From Chitinophaga sp. (GTDB taxonomy: Bacteria > Bacteroidota > Bacteroidia > Chitinophagales > Chitinophagaceae): DNA of 64,000 nt. The notes under the pieces are model-generated. The model was not told the origin of the DNA. It did no database searches and was given only the letters and a program-made list of their open reading frames with translations. Made by a program: the position numbers and the translations under genes. The stretch covers positions 124,001-188,000 of the forward strand of contig NZ_JAGHZS010000011.1 of assembly GCF_017745275.1 (NCBI RefSeq), in the 5' to 3' direction. Shown one piece after another: positions 9,530-19,806 of the stretch; the stretch's first letter is position 1; each line of letters begins with the position of its first letter.

Positions 9530-11038
9530 TTACGTGTTCTTATCCAGCAAGAGGTTAATCATGTCCTGCAACATCAGTTGTGCTTCCGGCGTTTGAATCA
9601 TAAAATTGGAGAAGATAATTCTTCCCTCCTGGTCTATCAGGAAATTGCTTGGCGCTCCTCTTACCGGCAGGTTTGTGCGGGCGGTTTCTTTGTCCCGCAA
9701 CGGGGTAAAGGTATACTTGCTGGATTTTAGAAATGGAATAACATATTCATCCTGCTCTGCCAGGATATTCACTCCTATATAATTGACGTTATCCCGGTTG
9801 AAGTGTTTCAACACTTCTTCGAAGTGTGGGAATTCGCCCCTGCAGGGGCCGCAGCCAGGAAACCAGAAAGTAAGCAGCACTACTTTTCCGCTGTAGTCCT
9901 TCATGGTTTTCTTACCGGGCTCCATATAGGCGTCGAAAGAGAAGATGGCAGGTTTGGAAGTATTAAGTAACCTGGATTTAATATCTTTTTCAATGGCTTC
10001 GTTTGTTTTACCGGCTTGCCGACCGTAGCTGTATAGCGGTTCTTTCATCACACGGGCCGGCTCTTTAAGGTAATACTTCATCAGCGTATCATATCCCTGC
10101 TGCGGGCTTACAGCTGCTGCAGCTCTGGCTTTCGCCAATGCTACAATACCAATGGTGGGCCCCCAGCGCTTGGCTTTCAGGCTGCCAAGCAATGTGATAG
10201 CGGCTGCGGTGTTACCCGCCTTTAGCAATTCATCTGCTTTTATCAACTGTTCCGCCATTAATTTACTTTTAGTAAACTCATCTTTTGTGGAAGCTTCAAT
10301 GCCAGGTGTAGCTGCCAGTTCTCCCGCCAATGCCGCTGCTTTTCCGGGGTTATCGCCTAGCAGTGCATCAAAGTAATCACTCATCCCTGACGTGCCCCAA
10401 TTTGATTTATTGATGGGATAATGCTGCTTCATATCTTCATAAATGGCTACTTTCTCCTTAAAGTCTATAGTGCGCAAAGCTTTCCAGTAAAGCGCCTGGG
10501 CGCCACGGTCACTTTCCGGGAATTTGGTTCTCAACTCCTTCAACAATGCAGCATATTTAACCGGATCTTTGGTTTCAAAATGATACATGTAACTAAACAG
10601 GTAGTCCGGGTTATCAGGGCTTGCCTCATAAGCCTTCCGCTGAAATTCAGACGCCTGATCAAACTCACCCCATCTTTCCGCATCAATAGACAGTTCTGCA
10701 TAAGCGGCTGATAGTTTAGGATTGAGGGCTACCGCCTTCAACAGGTAGGGACGGGCAGCCGGGCTTTCCTGGTTAGTATATAAAGTTCCTATTCCGTAGT
10801 AGATACCAGCGGACCTGGGATACTTTTTCATCCAGGTTTTATAATGATGCAGCCGGAGTGTGGTGTCGCGGTACAGTGATTGATTAAATTCATCAATAGC
10901 AGCAATATTATCAGGTTGCCTGTTAATCACTGCCACCAGGCTATCCACTTTCTTTTGATTGACCTGCTGCGCCGCAGTTATACATGGAATAGCCAGCAAT
11001 GTCATTGCAATCGCCGTATTTCTGGAATAAAGTTTCAT
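9530..11038 (-). CDS. Secreted TlpA/ResA-like thioredoxin protein with TPR-like N-terminal region
   Basis: Signal peptide; C-terminal VVLLTFWFPGCGPCRGEFPHFEEVLKHF (CGPC) and APSNFLIDQEGRIIF; helical repeat region upstream. Confidence 0.88.
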   Translation of the reverse strand: MKLYSRNTAIAMTLLAIPCITAAQQVNQKKVDSLVAVINRQPDNIAAIDEFNQSLYRDTTLRLHHYKTWMKKYPRSAGIYYGIGTLYTNQESPAARPYLLKAVALNPKLSAAYAELSIDAERWGEFDQASEFQRKAYEASPDNPDYLFSYMYHFETKDPVKYAALLKELRTKFPESDRGAQALYWKALRTIDFKEKVAIYEDMKQHYPINKSNWGTSGMSDYFDALLGDNPGKAAALAGELAATPGIEASTKDEFTKSKLMAEQLIKADELLKAGNTAAAITLLGSLKAKRWGPTIGIVALAKARAAAAVSPQQGYDTLMKYYLKEPARVMKEPLYSYGRQAGKTNEAIEKDIKSRLLNTSKPAIFSFDAYMEPGKKTMKDYSGKVVLLTFWFPGCGPCRGEFPHFEEVLKHFNRDNVNYIGVNILAEQDEYVIPFLKSSKYTFTPLRDKETARTNLPVRGAPSNFLIDQEGRIIFSNFMIQTPEAQLMLQDMINLLLDKNT

Positions 11039-11074
11039 GACTGATTATTTAGGATGAATATTTTTTAAGACCAA

Positions 11075-12649
11075 TCACCAGCCCTGGTTTTGTTCAGGCA
11101 CTTTACCAGCCGGGTATTTTTGCAGCTGGGATTGGGGAATCGGGAAATAATACATTTTGTCGCTCCAATAACGCTGTTCCAGCGGAACCGTTTTGTAACT
11201 GCGTATACCATTGGTTTCGCTGATCTGCACGGCCTTAATAGCTGCGCCTATCATAGTGGCGCCGGTACCCCAGCGACGGATATCATTGAACCGTTGTCCT
11301 TCAAAAGCCAGTTCTACGGTGCGTTCACGCACGTAACTATCCCAGGTGAGTTGCCCGGATGGTATCACGGGCATGCCTGCACGCTGACGCAACAGGTTGA
11401 TATACGTACGGGCTTCTTCCGGGTTGCCAAGCTTCAATTGGCATTCGGCGTAGTTGAGATATATTTCCCCTAAACGCAGCATGATACAGTTTTGATAATT
11501 ACTGTTAGTTCCATTGAAGATGTATTTCGGATTAAGGAACTTCCGCAACATGTAACCTGTAATGGCGGTGCTGTAAGTAGCCGGATTATACTTTGATCCG
11601 AGTTTCAGGTCCATGGTTTCATTAATCCAGTTGGTGCCGTCATAAATTATACTGGCATGAAAACGCGGGTCTCTATTGGCATATGGGTGCGCCGGGTCAA
11701 ATTTAGGCGATTGATTCCAGGACAGCCCATCTATCATCAGGTACTGATCTACCATATTCTGGGTCGGACAATCTACCAGGCTACTGAATCCTGTAAAAAA
11801 AGCAGCGTTATCGTATGCATCCAGCGAATGTACCTGGCCACTCAAATCGCCTGCAAACTCTTTATTGAAGATCACTTCCTGGTTGTCGTCGTTTTCAGGA
11901 TAGAACATGGATTCGTAGTCCGGGAACAGGCTATAACCTCCTTTATCTATCACTTCCTTTGCAACAGTTGCAGCTCCCTGGTAGTCCTTCTGGTTCAGTA
12001 GCAGCCTGCATTTCATGCCTAATGCAGCATACCTGGTAGCACGGCCCGCTTCCGTTTTGGGATAAGCAGCAGGTAATAAGGCTGCCGCCTGGTTAAGATC
12101 ATCCAGCATCAGCTTTACGCAATCTTCCGAAGTACCTCTCGGCACAGTAAGGTCATCTGTGAGTGACAATACTTTTGTTATAATTGGGAAGCGACCAAAA
12201 ATGGAGTAGAGATCCATATAATGCAAGGCGCGCAGGAAAAGCATTTCACCTTTTATCTGTTGTTTCCCGGCGTCACTGAGTGGCATATCCGGCAGGTGTT
12301 CCAGCACATTATTACAGTTCCTGACCATGGTATAAGTATTAGTCCATACATCATCATAAATACCGGTAGATGCCGTGTATTGCCCGGTATTGATAAGGTT
12401 GGATGCAAGAAAAGATCTTGCTGACTTACCTTCGTCGGTAATATCCATGGGCATCCAATTGCCGGCATCATCATAAATACTATGAATACCGTCATATGAT
12501 TCCAGCACCACACGGCTGATAAGTGCGCTGTCTTTCCAGATGTTACTATCGCTATAAAGATTCAGTGGACCTTTGTTCAAGGCCTCCTTGTTGCAGGCAA
12601 CCACCCCCATTATAAGTGTTCCCGTTATATAGGCAATCATTTTTTTCAT
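11075..12649 (-). CDS. SusD/RagB-family lipoprotein
   Basis: Lipobox GVVACNKEALNKGPLN; GEMLFLRALHYMDLYSIFGRFPIIT; C-terminal YYFPIPQSQLQKYPAGKVPEQNQGW. Confidence 0.95.
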   Translation of the reverse strand: MKKMIAYITGTLIMGVVACNKEALNKGPLNLYSDSNIWKDSALISRVVLESYDGIHSIYDDAGNWMPMDITDEGKSARSFLASNLINTGQYTASTGIYDDVWTNTYTMVRNCNNVLEHLPDMPLSDAGKQQIKGEMLFLRALHYMDLYSIFGRFPIITKVLSLTDDLTVPRGTSEDCVKLMLDDLNQAAALLPAAYPKTEAGRATRYAALGMKCRLLLNQKDYQGAATVAKEVIDKGGYSLFPDYESMFYPENDDNQEVIFNKEFAGDLSGQVHSLDAYDNAAFFTGFSSLVDCPTQNMVDQYLMIDGLSWNQSPKFDPAHPYANRDPRFHASIIYDGTNWINETMDLKLGSKYNPATYSTAITGYMLRKFLNPKYIFNGTNSNYQNCIMLRLGEIYLNYAECQLKLGNPEEARTYINLLRQRAGMPVIPSGQLTWDSYVRERTVELAFEGQRFNDIRRWGTGATMIGAAIKAVQISETNGIRSYKTVPLEQRYWSDKMYYFPIPQSQLQKYPAGKVPEQNQGW

Positions 12650-12660
12650 GTCAGTTCAGA

Positions 12661-15600
12661 TTAGAATTGCAAAGAAATACCGGCTGTATACGACTTCATC
12701 AACGGGTCACGTACCTCTCCTGCACTTTCCGGGTCAAACAGTTTGAAGTGAGTAAACGTGTATACATTGTTGGCGGTCAGGAAAATTCGCAGGGAATTGG
12801 CGTGAATAGGCTTTAAGATGCTTTGTGGCAAGGCATACACCAACTCAATATTTTTTACACGCAGGTAGGCAGTGTTGCGCAGCCAATAATCGGAATCTTC
12901 CTGGTTGTTCTGGTTATTGTACCACAAGCGAGGCCAGGACGCACCTGGATTTTCAGGGGTCCATCTGTCAAGCTTGGCGGTTGTTGCCGGTAAACTGTTG
13001 TAAGCATAGCCTTTAACATTTCCTGCGCCCTGGAGGAGTATATTTAGTTCCAGCCCATTATATTTTGCGCCGAAACGAACACCATACTGAATTTTTGGAA
13101 AAAGTTCAGCCCCGATCAATACACGGTCTGCCGCCGTAATCTTGCCATCGCCATCTATGTCTTTATAGCGTATGTCGCCTGCCTTTGTATCCGGGTACAG
13201 CGGTGTGGGTCCTTTTGCAACTTCATCGTCCGACTGGTAAAGCCCATCAGAAGCATATCCCAGCCCATGCTGGCCCACAGTGTTATAGAAATAACCGATA
13301 GATTTTCCACTTACTTTTTGCCAGCCAGGAATGCTTTGGGATTCGGGATAATGTATCACTTTGTTTTTTGCAAATGTGATATTCGGTGATACATAGTAAC
13401 TGAATTTGCCAAAACGCATGGTATGTGTCAGGTTGAGTTCTATTCCTCTTGTGTCTACAATACCATCGTTGGTAGGCGGCAGCCCGATACCGATGACGGA
13501 AGGTACCTGTGCTGCAGGCGGAGCCAGGATATCCTGGGTACGTTTATAGAAATAATCCGCTTCTATGGTCAGCAGGTCGCCCTTAACATGCATTTCCAGG
13601 CCTGCATTGGAAATATTGGCACGTTCCCAGGTAAACACCGGGTTGGGTAATACGCTGGGGCTAAGTGTCTGGTAATAGGTGGGCGATGCGCCTCCCAGCG
13701 AATAACCTGGCGTGCTGCCAAGATTATAGGTAGTCAGGAATTGATAAGGATCCACCCGGTCATTACCCAACTGTCCCCAGGAAGCACGTAGTTTAAGGAA
13801 ATCGATCTTATCTGCCACTCCCCGCATGAAAGGTTCATCTGATATTACCCAACCTGCAGAGAAAGAAGGAAAGAATCCAAAGCGATGATCTGGTGGAAAG
13901 ATATCAGATCCATCGTAACGGAAGTTGAACTGGAACAGGTAGCGGGTATCGAAATTATAATTCAGTCGTCCTACCAGGCCTCTCCTGGCGTTCTGCTTAG
14001 CGGAGCCGGTATTAGTAACCCTTGTTGGGTCGCCAAGACTCAGTTCTGACAAACTTGAAGAGACAAATCCATTCCGCTGGGTATTGAAATTATCAGATTT
14101 CCCATTTGTTTGCGTGTACAACAAGGTACCGGATACCCGGTGTTTACCGAAGTCGTTATCGTACTGCAAACCGCCTTCCAGCGTAACGCTCTGCGTTTGT
14201 GTAAAGTATTCCCTCAGGAAGGGTTCCGTTGGATAAGCTGCCACTTTTGTATAACTGCCGGCGGAACTGATGGAGTACATATCGAACGGCGTGGCAAAGC
14301 GTTTACCAAAAGTATAGAGTTTATCGTAGGCTGCATTCCCTTTCAGAGACAGGCCTTTAATAAAAGGCAGATCATACTGCAAGGTAGCTACAGAGTTAAA
14401 GATATTGGTATTGGTAAACCAATAACCGGATTTCCCGATAGACTGCTGGTAAGCATTGCCACGTTGTTCCGGTACATAGGCGTATAACCCGTTGGAGAAC
14501 CTGTTTACACGGGTAGGTGGTGTGCCATAGAGATTCTCGATTACATATTCTGTACTGTAAACTGCTTCCCCGTCTGTATTAGCGAATGAACCGTTGACAT
14601 TCAGGGATACTTTCAGATCACGCGTGATGCTTGCATCCAGGTTGCTACGCAGATTGTATCGTTTGTAGCCTTCAACGTTTACCAGGCCGTTGTTTTTCGT
14701 ATAGCCACCGGAAAGGTAATAGCGTACCTTTTCTGCGCCACCGGAAATAGCCAGGTTGTAGTTCTGCTGCCAGAGAGATTTTGCAAGAATTTCATCCACC
14801 CAGTTTGTATTAGGGTAGTGATCAGGATCAGTACCATCTTTATATTTTTGCAGCATCTCATCAGAGAAGCCCATTCCCTGGCCTGGATTAAAAACATCTT
14901 CATTCTTCAGCGCCTCATTGTACAGCCTGGCGTAGTCATATGAATTCATTTGTTTGTAATACTGGGTGGGGCGCTGGTTAATGGCATTCGCGGTAAATGT
15001 AATAGTGGATTTGCCCAGGCTTCCTTTTTTAGTAGTAATCAATATTACCCCATTTGCCGCACGCGCTCCATATACTGATATGGCAGATGCATCTTTCAAC
15101 ACGGAGATGGTGGCTATGTCGTTCGCATTCAGGTCATCCAATCTTCTGTCTGGTATACCATCGATCACCACCAGCGGAGTAGAGTTGTTAAAGGTGCTGA
15201 GACCGCGTACAAACAGGGTGCTGCCGGCACCGGGTGCGCCACCGGATTTCAGTGTATACAGCCCGGGCAACTGGCCTGAGAGCATGTCTGACACCGCAGC
15301 ACTGGCGTGATTCTGCATCAGCTCTTCTGATTTCAGCGTAGCCATGGATTCTGTTTTAACCCGCTGCGTAGTAGTACCATAACCAACAACAACCGAAGCA
15401 TTCAGCTCCTGGAGTTCAGGTTTCAGGGCTATCCGCAGTGTTACTACACCTCTGTCCACACGCAGGTTTTGCCGGTAACTGCCATATCCAATAAAGCTGA
15501 CGGTAAGCTGGTATTCGCCGGGGGGGAGGTTTTTAAAACTGAATGAACCATCTTCCACGGTAACGGTACCTTTATTGAAAGGCCGGATAGCAACAGTGGC

Positions 15601-16050
15601 ACCAAGAATTGGTTTTCCATGTTCATCCACCACCACCCCATTAATGCCGCCATTTACGATTGGTACAACAAAAACAGTATTGGCAGGCGATTGCCCGATG
15701 GTGACCAATTTGTGTTCCTCATCAATGTACCAGGTAAGTGGTTGTCCTTCCATTATAACCGCCATCGCTTTTTTGAGCGATATTTTCTGCAGACTGGAAG
15801 TTACCGGCAGTGCAGCTTTTAGCTGCTGTGCATCATAAAAGAAATGGTAATTGCTTTGCTTTTTAATGTTGGCGAGCACCTGTTCCAGGGGTGCCTCTTT
15901 AACGGATATGGAAATATCCTGTGACAGACTCTTAGCGCTCACATGCAAACACATTACCAGGATCAGGAAGAAATTGATCTTCATAATGAGCATTGTTTTT
16001 TTTAGTAGGGAACGGGCAAAAAAATGCCGGCAGCAATTTGTTAATTGCAT
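12661..16050 (-). CDS. SusC/RagA-family TonB-linked outer membrane protein with STN domain
   Basis: STN (ISVKEAPLEQVLANIKKQSNYHFFYDAQQLK), carboxypeptidase-regulatory-like domain, VVVGYGTTTQRVKTESMATL, barrel. Exact start among the N-terminal Met codons is uncertain. Confidence 0.95.
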   Translation of the reverse strand: MQLTNCCRHFFARSLLKKTMLIMKINFFLILVMCLHVSAKSLSQDISISVKEAPLEQVLANIKKQSNYHFFYDAQQLKAALPVTSSLQKISLKKAMAVIMEGQPLTWYIDEEHKLVTIGQSPANTVFVVPIVNGGINGVVVDEHGKPILGATVAIRPFNKGTVTVEDGSFSFKNLPPGEYQLTVSFIGYGSYRQNLRVDRGVVTLRIALKPELQELNASVVVGYGTTTQRVKTESMATLKSEELMQNHASAAVSDMLSGQLPGLYTLKSGGAPGAGSTLFVRGLSTFNNSTPLVVIDGIPDRRLDDLNANDIATISVLKDASAISVYGARAANGVILITTKKGSLGKSTITFTANAINQRPTQYYKQMNSYDYARLYNEALKNEDVFNPGQGMGFSDEMLQKYKDGTDPDHYPNTNWVDEILAKSLWQQNYNLAISGGAEKVRYYLSGGYTKNNGLVNVEGYKRYNLRSNLDASITRDLKVSLNVNGSFANTDGEAVYSTEYVIENLYGTPPTRVNRFSNGLYAYVPEQRGNAYQQSIGKSGYWFTNTNIFNSVATLQYDLPFIKGLSLKGNAAYDKLYTFGKRFATPFDMYSISSAGSYTKVAAYPTEPFLREYFTQTQSVTLEGGLQYDNDFGKHRVSGTLLYTQTNGKSDNFNTQRNGFVSSSLSELSLGDPTRVTNTGSAKQNARRGLVGRLNYNFDTRYLFQFNFRYDGSDIFPPDHRFGFFPSFSAGWVISDEPFMRGVADKIDFLKLRASWGQLGNDRVDPYQFLTTYNLGSTPGYSLGGASPTYYQTLSPSVLPNPVFTWERANISNAGLEMHVKGDLLTIEADYFYKRTQDILAPPAAQVPSVIGIGLPPTNDGIVDTRGIELNLTHTMRFGKFSYYVSPNITFAKNKVIHYPESQSIPGWQKVSGKSIGYFYNTVGQHGLGYASDGLYQSDDEVAKGPTPLYPDTKAGDIRYKDIDGDGKITAADRVLIGAELFPKIQYGVRFGAKYNGLELNILLQGAGNVKGYAYNSLPATTAKLDRWTPENPGASWPRLWYNNQNNQEDSDYWLRNTAYLRVKNIELVYALPQSILKPIHANSLRIFLTANNVYTFTHFKLFDPESAGEVRDPLMKSYTAGISLQF

Positions 16051-16294
16051 AAATTTGTGTTGTTTGGGTGAAGAGATAAGCGTTCTTGGTCGGATGACTA
16101 TCGATGAACCCGAATAAATGGACAGAAGCGTTGCAACCGCTTCTGTTTTTGTTTTTTAAGCGTTGCCTGGTTGTTTAGGTGCTGTTTTTTTTCATAATAG
16201 CAAATGGTTGATTTTTGATTGATGTTATTTTGGTTGGTATACGATTTAGCATTGGTTGGCTGTAACAGTATCGCTGTGCGTTGGCAGTGATTTC

Positions 16295-17461
16295 CTAGTC
16301 AGTGATAGTTACTGTTCTCCCTTTGATAGCATAATTAATTCCACTATGTTTTAAAATACTCATGGCTTCTTCCAGTGTTACATTCATGGGTATTTCTCCG
16401 ACGAATTGATGTGATTTGGTTTTAGTTTCAATAACAATATTTATATCATACCATCGTTCGAGCTGCCTCATGACGGCGTCAATATTTGCTTTATTAAAAG
16501 AAAAGTACCCGTTTTTCCAGGCTATAGCCGCATCAGTGTCCGCACTTTGCAATACCTGCCAACTGTTGCTGTTATGCTGCAATTGTTGACCTGGGAGCAG
16601 TACGGCTGATTTACCACCGGCACTTACTTTTACTTTTCCTGTAATCAACGTGGTACTGATCATTGCTTCATCTTCATAACCGCTGACGTTGAAGCTGGTG
16701 CCCAATACCTGCACCCGTTGGTTCCTGGTGTTTACAACAAATGGATGATCGGCCGCAGCTGCTATTTCAAAGTAAGCTTCTCCTGAGAGTGTTACGGTTC
16801 TCTCCCTGCTGTTGAAAGCAGAAGGGAATGTAAGTTCACTCATAGCATTCATCCACACTTTCGTACCATCCGGAAGTATAATACTATATTGTCTGCCCTT
16901 AGGTGTGATCAACGTATTGAGCATTTGCTCACTACTATTGGCGACTCCTTTGAAGGCCAGCAGTTCACTATCCAGTTTCACAATCGTCATACTGCCTTGT
17001 TGAGACACTATGCCATTGCTGGCATCGGACAGCACAATTGTTTTGCCGTTGCTCATCCGCAGAATAGGTTTATTGGCAGCCGGCATAATCGCTGCCACCG
17101 GTTCCTTCACCGTTGATACGGGCTGATGTCTGCTCAGCCAAAAACCTCCCGCCGCCACCATTACAGCAACAGCCGCCGCATATTTCCACCAGTTACCGAA
17201 GCCTCTTTCCGCGGCCTGTTCTATTGGTATTACCCTACCGGTGGCGGATCCATCAGCACTTAATACCCGCTGCAGTACCGGTTCCCACTGTTGCGGATCA
17301 ACGCCTTCCCCGATGAGAGCATCCGTATTTTTTTGCATTTCCAGGTTAAACACTTCACGGTTAGCTTCATTTAAAAAGAACGCATGCAGTTCTTTTTCTT
17401 CTTCCTCCGTGAGCACTGTTTCCTGACTCTTTTTTATCAAAAAGAATATTCGCTCTTGCAT
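16295..17461 (-). CDS. FecR-family anti-sigma factor
   Basis: Single TM segment (WWKYAAAVAVMVAAGGFWL), FecR core (PKGRQYSIILPDGTKVWMNAMSELTFPSAF...RTVTLSGEAYFEIAAAADHPFVV), C-terminal STN-like FecR_C. Confidence 0.95.
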   Translation of the reverse strand: MQERIFFLIKKSQETVLTEEEEKELHAFFLNEANREVFNLEMQKNTDALIGEGVDPQQWEPVLQRVLSADGSATGRVIPIEQAAERGFGNWWKYAAAVAVMVAAGGFWLSRHQPVSTVKEPVAAIMPAANKPILRMSNGKTIVLSDASNGIVSQQGSMTIVKLDSELLAFKGVANSSEQMLNTLITPKGRQYSIILPDGTKVWMNAMSELTFPSAFNSRERTVTLSGEAYFEIAAAADHPFVVNTRNQRVQVLGTSFNVSGYEDEAMISTTLITGKVKVSAGGKSAVLLPGQQLQHNSNSWQVLQSADTDAAIAWKNGYFSFNKANIDAVMRQLERWYDINIVIETKTKSHQFVGEIPMNVTLEEAMSILKHSGINYAIKGRTVTITD

Positions 17462-17634
17462 ATATGGTTTTCAAAACTAATAGATAGAATTACAGGTACG
17501 CTTTACTGCGTTGTATAGGTAAGAATGTAAAAAAGGGAAATGGTACCTATGGGATAAAAAAAAATTTTGAAGAAAATGGAAAAGGAGTTGCTAAAAACAG
17601 GGAAACCAATGAAAGGTTTATGGGGTGAGATCGT

Positions 17635-18207
17635 TTACAGGAAAGGAATTGACTTCCCCGCTGCCTGCAGGAACTGCCTGATATTATTGAGTGCGGCGCT
17701 TAAAGTATTTTTCACGTAACTCTGCGACAACTGTAGTTTATCTGCTATTTCCTGTGTTTTGAGGCCTTGCTCCCTGCTCATCAGGTATATTTTCCGGCGT
17801 TGGGGAGGAAGCAGTGCTATTGCTTCTTTGATGAGATGAAGGGTTTCTCTGCTGGCAACCAGTTCTTCCACCTGGTTAGTTGTTGCTTCCGGCAAAGTAT
17901 CAGGAAGGGCCGTCGTCATACGGGCGGCTGCCTGCTTATGAAACCAGGTAAAGCATTCATTGCTGGCCACGCGCATGATCCATGCCTGGAGATTTTCAAT
18001 GCCGGGTAATTTATCCCGGCTGATCCAGATACGGATAAACGTTTCCTGGACTACCTCTTCCACGCTATCGGGGTCCCTTATAACTTTCTTCACATAGGGA
18101 GTCAGCCATGGAAGCACCGCAAAAAACAATTGCCTGAATGCGTCCCCATCACCTTCCGCTATATTAACAAGTGTTGTTTTATCAATATAAAACCTGGTAC
18201 TATCCAA
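17635..18207 (-). CDS. ECF RNA polymerase sigma-70 factor
   Basis: Sigma2-like VKKVIRDPDSVEEVVQETFIRIW and sigma4 LPPQRRKIYLMSREQGLKTQEIADKLQLSQSYVKNTLSAAL; upstream of fecR. Confidence 0.95.
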   Translation of the reverse strand: MDSTRFYIDKTTLVNIAEGDGDAFRQLFFAVLPWLTPYVKKVIRDPDSVEEVVQETFIRIWISRDKLPGIENLQAWIMRVASNECFTWFHKQAAARMTTALPDTLPEATTNQVEELVASRETLHLIKEAIALLPPQRRKIYLMSREQGLKTQEIADKLQLSQSYVKNTLSAALNNIRQFLQAAGKSIPFL

Positions 18208-18275
18208 TATTCCTCCTTTAGTCTGGTGCTAATTTAATAAAAGAGGGTCGATTTTTCCTTTTATGTCTAATAATA

Positions 18276-18311
18276 AATAGGGCATCTCAAATACTTTTGA
18301 GACGCCCTATT
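18276..18311 (-). terminator. Intrinsic-terminator-like hairpin downstream of the SLH/PrcB-like gene
   Basis: aatagggcatctcaaa...tttgagacgccctatt (one G:U-type mismatch). Confidence 0.65.
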
Positions 18312-18333
18312 GATGTTATACTAACCAAAAAAA

Positions 18334-19182
18334 TTAATCTGCTTTCAGGGTTACCTGGTAATCACTGCCCACAAACGTTTCCGCTTTAGGTTCGGTAATC
18401 ACCTGGATATTCATGCTACCCGGAGCCGGTGAAGTGAGCTTATAATGAATAATCGCCTGGTGATCTGAAGTAAAATCAATACGGGTTACCTGTAACACGT
18501 AACCGCCGGTAGGCTTTTGGCCTGCAGACAATACCACACTGTTTACGTGATCGTTCACAGGGGTAGTGGTAAAGCTCACAGTACCTTCCGGTGCCGGTGT
18601 ATTGCCGGCATTTCCTTTAATGGACTGCACAAAAGCGGCTGCTTTTTTTACCATAGCAGTTGCTTCTGATTTAGTGATATATGCTTTAGGGCGGAAATTA
18701 CCATTTTCCAGCGCCACTACCTTAGATTTAATGAGAGATTGAACCGCATTCAGGCTGTTGCCGGAGAAAGATTTTTCATCTTTCACATTAATCCACATCA
18801 TGTTTTCCGCGTATGGACCGGTATGTTGAATAGCCTCATACAGTGCCAGCGCAAATTGTTCCCGGGTGGCCGGTGCTTCCGGGTTCAGATCACGGCCGGA
18901 TTCAATCCCGTTATTACCGGCAATAATGAGCGACTCCGCATAAGGTGCTTTGTCGTTGGCCTTCTTAAAATAATCGCTGGCCTTAGGCGCTTTGATAAAG
19001 CGGATATTGTCGATGTTCAGGCCCAGGCCTTTTACAATCAGGTCAATACCACTACCAAAAGAAATACGTGTTTGAGGTTTTGGGGCAACAAATTCCGTTA
19101 CAGGCTTGTCTTTGCTGTAAAGGTCCTGGGATGACAGGGTCAGGAGGAATACCGGTAATGCTACGGCCGTGTATAGTTTCAT
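18334..19182 (-). CDS. Secreted protein with S-layer-homology-like repeats and a PrcB-like C-terminal domain
   Basis: Signal peptide; SLH-like NNGIESGRDLNPEAPATREQFALALYEAI and a second repeat LENGNFRPKAYITKSEATAMVKKAA; C-terminal SAGQKPTGGYVLQVTRID...LTSPAPG...ITEP resembles PrcB_C. Confidence 0.72.
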   Translation of the reverse strand: MKLYTAVALPVFLLTLSSQDLYSKDKPVTEFVAPKPQTRISFGSGIDLIVKGLGLNIDNIRFIKAPKASDYFKKANDKAPYAESLIIAGNNGIESGRDLNPEAPATREQFALALYEAIQHTGPYAENMMWINVKDEKSFSGNSLNAVQSLIKSKVVALENGNFRPKAYITKSEATAMVKKAAAFVQSIKGNAGNTPAPEGTVSFTTTPVNDHVNSVVLSAGQKPTGGYVLQVTRIDFTSDHQAIIHYKLTSPAPGSMNIQVITEPKAETFVGSDYQVTLKAD

Positions 19183-19329
19183 AATAAGCAGGTTTTAATC
19201 AATGCACCGAAATTAGGCATTTATGAGAGGTTTTTAAAAAACCTCTGATTAATAAGACAACGTTCATGCCATCATATCCCTCCATTGTTATTAAAAAAAC
19301 TTATATTTAATAATATCCCGTTATCTACT

Positions 19330-19803
19330 ATGACGACTGCCATGAAGAAAAGAACATTATCCACTCCTGCCCCCTTATACGGAGTTGTTATTGCCCTGGC
19401 CATATGGGGATTGAGTTTTACCCCGGCACATGGCTATTCGATAATGCCCACCATAAAGCCGGATACTTTGGTGATAAAAGGCATCGTTCAATACGTAAAC
19501 GACCGTACGAAAACAATGGATGCCCTCCCTGGCACCGCCATCATGATAAAAGGTACGCGCATTGGTGTGGCATCGAATGAAAATGGGAATTTTCAACTTC
19601 GTGATGCCTCTGACCGGGATAGCCTTACATTAGTACTGTCTCATGTCGGATTTTTTATCAAAGAGATTTCCGTCATTAACCGGCACAGCGGAAATGAAGA
19701 GAACCTCGGAAGTATTGTGATGAAAATACAGCCATTGAAGAATGACTGCACTTTACTCATTCATCTCCCCAAAGGAAAAAAAACGGATAAAAAACAACAC
19801 TAA
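19330..19803 (+). CDS. Small secreted protein with a single carboxypeptidase-regulatory-like domain
   Basis: Hydrophobic N-terminal segment; VIKGIVQYVNDRTKTMDALPGTAIMIKGTRIGVASNENGNFQL. Confidence 0.65.
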   Translation: MTTAMKKRTLSTPAPLYGVVIALAIWGLSFTPAHGYSIMPTIKPDTLVIKGIVQYVNDRTKTMDALPGTAIMIKGTRIGVASNENGNFQLRDASDRDSLTLVLSHVGFFIKEISVINRHSGNEENLGSIVMKIQPLKNDCTLLIHLPKGKKTDKKQH

Positions 19804-19806
19804 CCC

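Noticed and set aside
19226-19246. agaggttttt-a-aaaaacctct palindrome between divergent genes
   Set aside because: Probably a minor hairpin or AT-rich coincidence; weak GC content and no repeat of the motif seen, so not promoted to a finding.
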